From contig CM043698.1 in NCBI GenBank assembly GCA_023935145.1, forward strand, positions 84,360,001 to 84,424,000: 64,000 bases of DNA. Direction: 5' to 3'. Of this stretch, positions 47,811 through 58,800 are shown piece after piece (position 1 is the stretch's first letter; each line of letters opens with the position of its first letter). This DNA comes from Bretschneidera sinensis. Its lineage: Eukaryota > Streptophyta > Magnoliopsida > Brassicales > Akaniaceae. A program made the translations under genes and the position numbers. The notes beneath the pieces were generated by a model that had not been told where the DNA came from, did no database searches, and was given only the letters and a program-made list of their open reading frames with translations.

Positions 47811-49004
47811 TCACAAGTCCTAACTTGAAGAGAACTACTCTTTTTCTTATGAATCATCTTCAGTTGAGAATTCTTAAATCATTTTTTTTTATCTTGCAAT
47901 GAAAAATCTTCCAGATTCCTGAATCCTTTGTTGTTTTCTGAAAGATAACTCTGCTTAATTTCTGCAACCTTAGGTCCATTGAATCAACTCCACGAAAATA
48001 AAACAGAAAACCCTTTGAGCTAATGTTGTTTGTGTTAGTAATCACATTAACCTACATTAAGATTTTATGGTTGCACATATTGATTCATATCCTAGTGAAT
48101 CAGAAAGTACTCACCTTTACCACAAACAAATGGACAACACCAAGCTGAAGATTTTTTCTCCTTTCGCAGATCTAGGGCTGAAGATACCTTGATGCTATCG
48201 ATATCTACTGGTGATTTTCAAAATAAAATCAATTTTACAATTGAGAAATTTTGCAAAATCAAAAAGAAGAGAAAAATAACAAAAAGAGAAAGGAAAATTT
48301 GAATTTTTAGCTTAGTGTAGTCGACTACAAGAAGTTGTAGTCAACTATAAGTTGGGGTTTTAAGTTAGAAGTTGGGACAATAGGTTTTGGCAGTCGAATA
48401 CAGATAGGTGTACTTGACTATAGACAGGTGTACTTGACTACAGACATGAACTTAAGCTTTTGGTATAACAAGTTTATGGTAGTCGACTACAAGCTCAATC
48501 TGAAGGAAAAAAATACAAGGTGTAGTAAACTACAGTAATGAAAAATTCAATTTTCTTGAATGGTGAAAGCAGTGTTGGCCATTGGGTTTTGAACAATTGT
48601 GACTGTTATATACAACCATTTGGTAACTCCATATAAGAGCTTCTCAAGTATCATTTATAGATACGAAGATGGATAAAAATACAAATTTTTCTACATCATA
48701 TTTTTCTTTCTCTTCTCTCAAAACAAATCTCCTTTTAATTGTTTTGTGTGCACTAAAACAATTTACAAGTTCATATAATCTAGAAACTAAAAAGAGGTGT
48801 TGTGGGTTGTTCTTTAATAGTGTAGATTGCAGAACAATAAGGAACTTTATTGTATCTTAGAAGAAATTCACCGGAAACCTTCTTGTACGAGTGAGGGGCG
48901 AATTAAATCTTAAGGATAACGACCTGATAGTGCTTTAAAGTCATTTATCTTATCTTGTTCTTATTCATTTTGACATAGCTCCTGAAAAATATTTCCAACA
49001 ATCT
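47811..49004. other. Unassigned stretch with LTR-like end and GTCGACTAC repeats
   Basis: No recognised gene. 48315-48540 has repeated TAGTCGACTAC or diverged TACTTGACTAYAG words. A plus-strand TATA (CCATATAAGAGCTTC near 48630) is followed by a leader and TTTCCAACA at 48992-49000, which looks like the end of a copia LTR. The start of such an LTR could be TGTTGGCC near 48573, but no target duplication supports it. Confidence 0.45.
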
Positions 49005-49786
49005 TGTTGGGAAACCACCTTTAATGATCCCAGAAGGTGATCTTCCAAACACCCAAGTCTAGAGTGACTTGTAATGAAAAAAATAACAACCAATCAAAAC
49101 AAAAAAGAAAAACAAGCAATTTGTTATCGAGGTTCAGCAATGTGTCTACGTCCCCGTGAGCTCCTCCGAGCCCTCTACACTAAATCAATAGTTCTTACAC
49201 GCTACAGCAACTCCTCTCCAAGAAATCTCTTGTTCTTGAAAAACGAAAAAGAAGAAGTACAAGAAAGTGATAAGAACTAACCTTGGAATTTTCCCCAAGA
49301 AAATTCCACTTACAAGCCCTTTAATACCCTTTCTATTCTACTTTCTCTTTCTAAACAACCAGCTTTTACAATGAGTCTCTCTTGTTTTGTGTCTTTGCAC
49401 TCTTACAATTGATCTCACTTTCAATTACAAGTTATTCCTCACACTTATGGAGATTGAAGCTAGGTGACCCTTTATATAGTGCACCAACTTCTTGATCACT
49501 CTTGAGAGTCAATCTCCACCTTTAGATCTTGAGGACCAATCAACCATAACCCCTCATCAATCCTAAGTGATCCTATGCATTTTGAACATGCCTCACACAC
49601 CCTTTCAAAAGGCTGAACCAATGTCCATCAATGTGCCTTCAAGTCGCGGCCCAAAACAGGGCAAGCCGCAAGTGGTAGAACTTCATGCCTTTCTAGGTGC
49701 CGCGACATGGGGAGTCTGGGCCGCGGTGCACACTGGTGGACCTGATGCTGATTTTACAGGTTTAAACTTTGGACAAAATACCAACA
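49005..49786 (-). repeat. 3' LTR of the second Tork-like element
   Basis: 782 bp, about 80 bp shorter than its partner because it lacks the GGCGTGGCATGGAGG...GCGGAGGCGC part of the GC-rich patch. Confidence 0.92.
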
Positions 49787-49867
49787 ATCTCTACCTTTGT
49801 CCAAGTGTTTAAACCTGAACCCATTGTGCAGAGAACTCAGTATCCAAACTCAACTTGAGTCACCATA

Positions 49868-52800
49868 TCAACCGACTCCAATCCTAAGAAGTCCAAGGCA
49901 ATGATTGAACTTGCTTAGAGGTAGAACTTTAGTACCTAAATTCGTAGGGTTTTCTTCTGTGGCCACCTTGTCCACATGGATGCATCCTTTCATAACATTT
50001 TCTCGAATGAAATGGTACCGAACATTCATATGCTTTGTCCTCTCATAGGACACCGAATTCTTGCACAAATGCAATACACCTTGGCTATTCGAATACACCA
50101 CCACCTGCTCCTTTAGTACATTCAACTCTTGCAGCAACCCTTTGCACCATATAGCCTCCTTGATGGCTTCTGTAGCCGCTATGTACTCAGCCTCTGTTGT
50201 TGAGAGTGCTACCACCGGCTGCAATTGAGCCTTCCAACTTACACAACATCCGTTTAAGTTGAAGAAGTAGGAAGTAATCGATCTTCTCTTATCCTGGTCT
50301 GCTCCATAGTCCGAATCAGCATAACCTTCAGGACAGATGGACTTACCCCTCTTCTCATAAACCAGCCCTACTTTTGGGCTTCCCTTCAAGTACCTCAGCA
50401 ACCACTTCATCCCAAGCCAATGCTCCTTTCCGAGATTACTCATAAACCTACTGAGGACTCTTATTGTATCAGCAATATCAGGTCTAGTGCTTACCATGGT
50501 GAACATAACTAAACCAACCGCACTAGAGTAAGGGACCTGTTCCATTTCCTTCTTCTTTGCCTCCGATCTCGGACATTGATCTCTAGAGAACTTGAAATGA
50601 CCAGCAAGGGGAACCTTCACTGGTTTGCTATCTTCCATAGAAAACTTAGATATCATCTTCTCTATGTAGGAAGTTTGAGAGATCTTTAATCTATTTCTCT
50701 CCCTTTCCTGGATTATATTCATCCCAAGGATCTCCTATGAATGGCCAAGATCCTTCATCCCAAACTCCGAACTGAGTTGAGACTTCAATTCTTCTATTCA
50801 CTCCCTACTGTTCCGGACCAACAGCATATCATCGACATAGACGAGGATAATCACCACTTCATCCACCTTGTGTCCAGGTGAGAAGGTTTCTGTTAAATCT
50901 ATGCCTCCTCTTTGCGTGAACCCCTTCGCCACCAGCCTAGCCTTGTTTCGGATTTCATCCCCTGGAGTGTTCCCTTCTTTGATTTTGTAGATCCATCTAC
51001 AATCCATAACTCTCTGTTTTTCTAGTTTGGGCACCAAATCCCAAGAGTTGTTCTTCCTCAAAGAATCTATTTCTTCCTCCATAGCTAGCTGCCACTTTGA
51101 CGACTCCTTACATTCCATGGCTTCTATGTAAGTTCCTGGTTCAACCATCCCTCCTTCTGTCCAAGGAGCTGCTACATTAGCATCCACAAACCCATATCTC
51201 AAAGGTGGTCTGACCACCCTCCTTTCCCGGTCCCTTGTGAGTTGGTAGTCATTCTGACTTGCTGCATCATCCCCTTCCAGTTCAGCCTCCTCTTGAGTAT
51301 CCTGAGCTTAGCCTTCATTAATGGGCTCTACCTGGTCTGAACCCTCTTGCCTTCTTTGCTCTACCTGAACTGAATTTTCCTTAAAGCGATGCCACTGGTT
51401 TGCTCACTAGCCTCTGCTGGGTTAGTTTTCTCCAAATAAGGAAATAACAATTCATTAAAAATAACATCCCTACTTATTATGAGTTTCATTCCTTTTGGTT
51501 CTAAGGACCACAACCTATACCCCTTAACCCCATCACCATACCCTAGAAATACACATTTTCTAGACCTTGGGTTAAGTTTATCATCATTTTGATGTGCAAA
51601 TGCAGCACACCCAAAAGTCGTAAGGTTGCTCAACTTTGGGGGTTTCCTACTCCACATCTCTATGGGAGTCTTGAGCTCTAAAGCTCTAGAGGGTAATCTA
51701 TTTACCAAGAATGCAGCAGTAGACACAGCTTCCCCCTAAAAATATTTTGGTAATCCGGATCCTATTAACATGCACCTAACCTTTTCCATAAGGGTCATAT
51801 TCATCCTCTCAGCAACTCTATTTTACTGAGGTGTTTTTACAACCGTTCTATGTCTTAGAATGCCATTTAACTCAGAATTTTTCAAAATCCTTATTGCAAA
51901 ATTCTAAGCTATTATCGGTTCGTAAAGCCTTAACTACCCTACTCGTTTGAGTCTCTAACAACTTTTTCCACACCACAAATATATTCAAAGCATCTGATTT
52001 ATTTTTAAGCAAATAAACCCAAACTTTTTTTGAATAATCATCAATTAAAGACAGAAAGTGAAAGTCACCTCCCTGTGTTGGTGTTCTTGCTAGTCCCCAA
52101 AGGTCCGAATAAATATAGTTAAGAATGCCCTTAGACTTGTGCACTCCGGTGTTAAAGCTGACTCGGTGTTGCTTCCCAAGAACGCAACACTCACAGAAAT
52201 CCAATTTCTCTATTTTGTCACCACTAAGTAGACCATTCTTGATGAGAACTTGCAGGCCCTTTTTGCTCATATGTCCCAAGCAAGTGTGCCAAAAAGCTGC
52301 CCTATCCATCTCAGCCATCAAGCTTGCTGCTTGATCCTTGATTTCTGTCTCTCCGATCATCTCATAGAGTCCATCCTTTATTGCTGCTTTGATCACTATC
52401 AAAGATCCCTTGGTTACCTTGATTTTTCCTCCTTTAGCTTTGTATGTGTATCCCATGGAATCCAGCTACCCCAATGAGATCAAATTCCTCCTCAAATCCA
52501 GGAGATACCTCACATTCTGCAGCAGCCTTGTGACTCCATCAAACATCCTCAACTGGATGTCTCTTATCCTCATCACTTGGCAAGAAGTATCATTCCCCAA
52601 GAAAACCTTTCCATCATTGATTTCCTTGAAATTCTTGAACCAATCCTTATGAAGGCACATGTGATAAGTGCACCCGATATCCAAGATCCATCTCCCGTTG
52701 CCTTCTTGCCTCCTACTCACATTTGAGCACACAACAAGAACATCATCTTGCTATTCTCCTTTGGCAACCGAAGCCTCTCCATTGTTGGTATGGTTTCCTC

Positions 52801-53579
52801 CTCTCTCATCCCACATCTTCTTCTTGAATCTTTCCAAAAATGTCCCTCCTTATTGCAGTAGAAGTATCTCTTTCCTCCAAATCTCAGTTTGGAATGAGAT
52901 CTCCCATGGCTCTGCCCTTTACCTCTTGATTTCTCCCGGTAGTTGCCATGAATGCTACTGTCATTCCGAGTTGCTGGCCTTCCTCTAACGAACAGTCCTT
53001 CTCTACTTGATGCTTCCCTCATCTTGGCTTTGAAATCATGAGCCCTTATGGCATTGATCAAAATCTCCTTGGTTAAAGTATCTCTTCCGTATTCAATTGC
53101 ATTAATCAAATTATCAAAACAATCAAGAAGAGAATTCAACAAAATAGCAGCCAATTGTTCATCCGGGAATGTTATGCTACAGTTATTCAAATCTTGAACT
53201 AGCTTATTAACACATCAAGATTATCTTGCAACTCTTTATTAGGATCCATTTTAAAAGCAAAGATTCTTTTAAGAAGATAAATCTTATTAGGGAGAGTTTT
53301 GGTAAGAAACAACTCATCTAGTTTCTTCCATATGACAGCAGGATCTTCCGAGTCTTCGCACTCCCTTATCACGCTATCTGACATGTGCAAGAAAATGGTG
53401 TTGTATGCCATCTTCTTCATCTCAATCCGCTGGACCTCCGTGAAACTTGCTGGAAAAGCGTAATCTTCTCCAATCGCCAAGTCCACCTTTTGTTGCATAA
53501 GAACTGCCTTGATCTTCCACTTCCAAAGGGCAAAATCTCCCTTTCCATCAAACTTCTCAACAATTAAGTTTGAACCCAT
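49868..53579 (-). pseudogene. gag-pol: copia gag-pol of the second Tork-like element
   Basis: Gag starts at ATG 53579 (MGSNLIVEKFDGKGDF). The zinc knuckle is YFYCNKEGHFWKD, in which the first Cys is Tyr and the final Cys is lost. Protease reads WILDIGCTYHM, with the catalytic DSG changed to DIG. Integrase shows YSDLWG and RTDNSLEF. Reverse transcriptase runs directly from ETFSPG to VDEVVIILVYVDDML, missing about 100 codons that include the first catalytic Asp block present in the sister element. RNase H (49868-50722) is open and ends LGLLRIGVG. Further stops and shifts occur near 53198, 52460, 51870, 51360, 51240 and 50730. Confidence 0.92.
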
Positions 53580-53642
53580 CTTGCGGAGAAAATCCCAGAT
53601 TTATGCAGCACCCACAATTGCTATCCAACTTCTTCTAAACCT

Positions 53643-53830
53643 CAAGAACACGATCGAAGATTGATCTCAATACCGTTCTTGAATCACCCTCAAAAACACG
53701 ATCAGATCTTGATCTCTACTCCGTTCTTGAATCACCTCAAGAACACGATCAGATATTGATATCTACTCCGTTCTTGAATCACCTCAAGAACATGATCAGA
53801 TATAGATCTCTACTCCGTTCTTGAATCACC
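53643..53830 (-). repeat. Leader tandem repeat, four copies
   Basis: Four copies of a unit of about 57 bp with CTCCGTTCTTGAATCACC and AAGAACACGATCAGAT words, between priming site and gag. The sister element has about two copies. Confidence 0.85.
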
Positions 53831-53918
53831 CCAGAAGTTGACCTTTGATTCTTGGAGTCTTGCTCTGATAACCTCCTGTTCTTGCTCCGATACCCAGCTG
53901 TGCAAGCTCTGATATCAC

Positions 53919-54778
53919 TATTGGGAAACCACCCTCAATGATCCCAGGAGGTGATCTTCCAAACACCCAAGTCTAGAGTGACTTGTAATGAAAAGAAACA
54001 GCAACCAATCAAAGGAAGAAAGAAAAACAAGCAATTTGTTATCGAGGTTCGGCAATATGCCTACGTCCCCGTGAGCTCCTTCGAGCCCTCTGCACTAAAT
54101 AAATGGTTCTTACAAGTTACAGCAACTCCTCTCCAAGAAACCTCTTGTTCTTGAAGAACGAAAAAGAAGAAGTACAAGAAAGTGATAAGAACTAACCCTG
54201 GAATTTTCCCCAAGAAAATTCCACTTACAAGCCCTTTAATCCCCCTTTCTATTCTACTATCTCTTTCTAAACAACCAGCCTTTACAATGAGTCTCTCTTG
54301 TTTTGTGTCTTTGCACTCTTACAATTGATCTCACTTTCAATCACAAGTTATTCCTCACACTTATGGAGATTGAAGCTAGGTGACCCTTTATATAGTGCAC
54401 CAACTTCTTGACCACTCTTGAGAGTCAATCTCCACCCTTAAATCTTGAAGACCAATCAACCATAGCCCCTCATCAATCCTAAGTGATCCTATGCGTTTTG
54501 AACATGCCTCACACACCCTTTCAAAAGGCTAAACCAATGTGCATCAATGTGCCTTCAAGCCGCGGCCTGGCCCAAAACAGGGCAGGCCGCGGCTTGCAAG
54601 TGGTGGAACTTCATGCCTTTCTAGGCGCCGCGACATGGGGAGTCTGGGCCGCGGCGTGGCATGGAGGAGGAAGACATCCGAGCTACTGGAGGCCGCGGTG
54701 CAAAAGGCTTGGCGGAGGCGCACACTGGTGGACCTGATGCTGATTTTACATGTTTAAACTTTGGACAAAATACCAACA
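53919..54778 (-). repeat. 5' LTR of the second Tork-like element
   Basis: 860 bp. TATA CTATATAAAG on the minus strand near 54386. A GC-rich block with repeated GCCGCGGC words covers 54558-54725. Confidence 0.92.
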
Positions 54779-54783
54779 AATCT

Positions 54784-55195
54784 CCATATCAGGAACATGC
54801 ATGATCTTTGGCCATTCCACCTCCTTCATCCTTTTGGCAGCGTTGAGTCAGTTGAGGGCATTCCTGAATGAGCAAATGTTGGAGAGAGGTAGGAAGCCCA
54901 TCCTCAGGAAAGGATTGAATAAGGGGGCAACACTCAATGTAAAGGTCCTTGAGTGAAGTGAGGATCTTCAGTGTCTGCTTGACGCCTAGAGACTCAAGGC
55001 AGGAGCATAAGCTAATAATTAAGCATTTAAGTGCAGTTGGTAGTCCTTCATCTGGCAATGTTACAAGCTTTGGACAGCCTCGAATAGAGAGAAATTCGAG
55101 AGAGGTCAAGCTCTGCAACAATCCATCTTCTTTTACGGACAAAGACACGATGTCTTCGCAATAGCTGAAGTACAAAGCTTTGAGCCCTAGAAGAT
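54784..55195 (-). pseudogene. NB-LRR resistance gene relic, C-terminal leucine-rich repeats
   Basis: Minus-strand translation gives about five LRR units of the CC-NB-LRR (R13L1/RPP13-like) type, with repeated LTSLEFLSIRGCPKL, LPTALKCLIISLCS and LPTSLQHLLIQECPQL. Such proteins sense pathogen effectors in the cytoplasm. A one-base shift in the run of GGAGGTGGA near 54820 breaks the frame just before the family's usual end, which here continues in another frame as EWPKIMHVPDMEI. Upstream similarity ends near 55195 with a stop, and no NB-ARC (P-loop, GLPL, MHD) is present. The AATCT target of the second copia element abuts its last codons. Confidence 0.85.
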
Positions 55196-55880
55196 GGGGC
55201 CATCTTGGACGAGAGGCTTAGGTTTGAGATTTTAAAGATGATGAGGGAGTACAAATTTGATTGGTCAAATAACTACAGGACAGAGTAACAGATAGATCAC
55301 AGGCAAATTCATCCCATGCCAATTTTCATTTACTATAGCCTTTTGTTTGAGTACAGAGTAATATTCTAAATATGATTTGTCGTTCGAAATTGGCTCTCTC
55401 CCTTTTTAATTCACTTTAACCTTTTGTTTTGTTCTTGCTTCACCTATATTTGCATCATTGTTTTGCATTACATCTCAATTGATTCTGATTTTTGTGCGTG
55501 CGTCATACAAGTTTATCATTCATATCATTTTAGCTCGGATACTTCTTCTACCGAAGACAAGATATTGGATTTGGCCTTTTCTTGTGAGAATAAACTCTCA
55601 TTGTATTAAATTCCCTAAGCATGGGAACTTCAATGAGTCTACTGCCACTACATTGTAAATTCCCAAAATACAACGTAGCAAAGTCATTGAATAAGACATC
55701 TGATAGGTGGAAATCAATCTCATAGACTAAAAAGTTTTGCATATCAACCAAAATACAAATTCAATATGCCACGAGCCAATCACTTTTCTAAACTGATAAT
55801 CGAAACATAAAGTTGCATTCAGTGTTAACTCTCTGACCACGAAAAACTGCACAAAGACAAGAAATCAGAATTCATTGGAC
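55196..55880. other. Spacer between the NB-LRR relic and RPL3
   Basis: No supported gene. 55600-55880 probably holds the 3' untranslated region of RPL3. Confidence 0.5.
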
Positions 55881-58800
55881 CTAATTCTTTGGAATGTTCT
55901 TCCCAACAATCTTCGCTGGAGTTATACGCAGAAGATTTCCTGGCTTACCAGGGACAGCACCTTCGATCATTACAACACGGAGATTATTATCAATTTTGAC
56001 AATCTTAAGTTTCCAAATCTTTCTTTTCGTTCCTCCCATCCTACCAGGCATTTTCTTTCCCTTGTATACACGCCCTGGTGTTGTTCCAGCACCAATGGAT
56101 CCCAAAGCTCTGTGACTCTTGGAACCATGGGTCATTGGGCCCCTTTTAAAATTGTGCCGCTTAATTCCACCTGTAATGAATTGGGAAGAAGAAAATTGGA
56201 ATCAAGATTCAGCCAATTAAGTATTTGGCATTATTTTTATATTAAAAATCATGAGCCTAGCATAATTAGATAATAAAATTGTTCAGAAGTGGAGCGAAAT
56301 AAGGTACTGGTTAAAATACCAGACATCATAAACCATAATAAGCAAGTGAAATAATGGTTAGCATGTCAATCGTAAAAACCAGCATAATAAATTACCATGT
56401 GAACCATCGACCAACAGATCATCATGACATTGTACCTCCATAACATTGGGCATACACTTTGAGTTGCACCCTCTTGGTGCTTTTAATAAATTTTTTACTT
56501 ATAAAAAAAACATTTGGCATACACACCAAAAAAATAAAAATAAAAGAGTCCATTATTGGAAAAGAAAGAAAGATAAAAGAAAAAGAAGCCTATAACATTG
56601 GCATACTTTTATGATAAACGCTATGATTCACACAAACCTGCACACTCAACCAAGTCATGCACTCTTTCACCAAGGGAATGCATGTATATATAGAAGCTTT
56701 TCTATTGCTACTCTGACATTGTAAGTCCATAACATTGGCATATTTCCATGATGAATACTACAACTTATATGATGCGAGTGCCATTAAAAATCCACCACAA
56801 TTCCTCCTCCACGAGAACGCATATATATGCATAATATAACTTTTTTTTTTTGTTTTGGTGTTTTTCATACTGATAAATCATGTTTCCACATGACTAGATT
56901 TTCTTCAAAATGAAAGACCTTTCAGATCTAAGCATACTAAAAACCTATGTTACATGGACTCTTCACTTTACCCCACTATACTTGTGTTGGACCTCCGACA
57001 CTCGGATAAGGGTATGACACTTAGACACTCAAAATTAAAAGAAAATTTACGAAAATTTATGAAAAAAATATACGAGTCCGACACTCGGACATGTACCCAT
57101 GTCCAACACCCCTACCGGAGTTCAGGTAATATAGCTAAAAACTAATACGAAGGTGCATTAAAGATGCTTCCAACTACCAATTTAGCAGTAGAGAAGAACC
57201 TCAAACTCAAGAGAACCCATGTTAGACAGTTACATAACAAGTGGGAATAACAGCAATGGATGGTGATTTGAAGTGATTGAATGCAGCCTTCTAACTGATT
57301 AATTCATAGTGCTTCAAGAAACTATCTTGAATTCTAAAGGGTGATACCAGTTTGACCGTGGGTCGCTCAATGAGGACTTCTCCAGTTAATTATCAGCAGT
57401 GATGTTGGCATCTTGGTTTTACACAACCATCTACAAACTTCACTACTGGTCCAATTTTACAATATTTCTTTTGCAAAAATAAACAAAAAGCTCTAGATCC
57501 CCACATATTCTCATAAGTCACTACTAGAAGCAACAAGAATATTCGCACCTCACAAACATTGCATATCGATATATGGTCCAGATATGATAAATTAGATCTC
57601 AATTCCCTGAAGTTGTATCAAGTCCTCAAACATCCTTCCTTTCTTAAATCTAGAGCATAAAACTAAAAAGCAATGTTCTTATAAAAAAAAACTAAAAAGC
57701 AATGTAACTAACAACCATTACAATTTAATCCAATCAAAACAAACTAAATAAAAAAGCACAAGCGAGAAACATAGCACCCTAGTTTTTTCTTTGTTTCATA
57801 AAAAAGTCTCACCAATCTCTCCTCTCAAATATTATGAGCCTTCCATTTCATTTATCAAAAAAAAAAAAAAAAATTATGACCCTTCCATTTCTGATGGGCA
57901 ACAAGTTGTTAAAATGCCCAAATTAGTAAGAGATCAAGGAGTAACAGTCTGCGAAGATAGCTTGGAAACCAGTTCTATGGATCTGCACCAAATTTCAATA
58001 CTATCTACAATACTGTAAACTAGATCTGGGGTAAAAGAGCTGTTGATGTTATTCGTGTTGGAATTGATTCATTCTTATTCAAGTCCCCAAATTCAGCTAC
58101 AAGGGAATGGGTTTTAGAAGCTAGCATAGCACATAAATCACTAGCACTTACTAAATGGCAACCAGGGATGCAGTTCACAAAGAAATTATTGTCCAAAATA
58201 CCTATTTGAGTGAAACTCTGGCATATTCCTACGGAATATCTAACAGGTGAAGGCATTAGCCATATTGCCAGTGCCATTTGGAAGCCCCGTATCTGGATAA
58301 GGCCACTGCGAATAGAACTTAAATTGCTTATGCAAAAGCATGAAATTGATGAAACCACTTCTAAGCTTCCTCATATTGTTAGGGCTGATTTAGAAGATGG
58401 GCCTCAATTTACAGTAGAAGCTGAGTATCCATGGAATCCAAGCAAATGCACTCCCTGCAATGTCTTTGGCCATGCTACTGAAACATGTAGGAATGTTAAT
58501 CAGGAATGCAAACCCAAAGTTCAGCTTGCTGTAGACTCAAAAGCTGATGAAAAGCAACTAAATATTCCTTTGCAAACTCACAGTGTAGGGGAAGAACTGG
58601 TTAACTCCGAAACCATGGGCAACAATTGGAGCACAGAACCTACCAAGAAAAGGAAAGATAGTAATCATGTGCATCATCCAGCAAAGGGGCCACCTAGCAA
58701 GCTTGAAAAGAAGGCTGAGGAAACTACTGCTGAAATTCTAAACAATATGAATTCAGTAGAAATTAATCCCCCTTTTGCCAGAGCATTTTTGCTGCTCTAA

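Larger units (their letters stand above)
49000..54783 (-). mobile_element. Second Tork-like Ty1/copia element, internally deleted, with TSD
   Basis: LTRs 49005-49786 and 53919-54778, flanked by perfect AATCT (49000-49004 and 54779-54783). Same family as 24520-30714: both LTR and gag-pol align closely. On the minus strand the priming site is mutated (GATATCAGAGC) and the 5' LTR edge has TA for TG. It lies against the 3' end of an NB-LRR relic. The reverse transcriptase has lost about 100 codons, so it cannot move by itself. Confidence 0.94.

Noticed and set aside
47860..48045. Possible minus-strand exon (FRGVDSMDLRLQKL)
   Set aside because: Short, no convincing splice borders and no recognised family.
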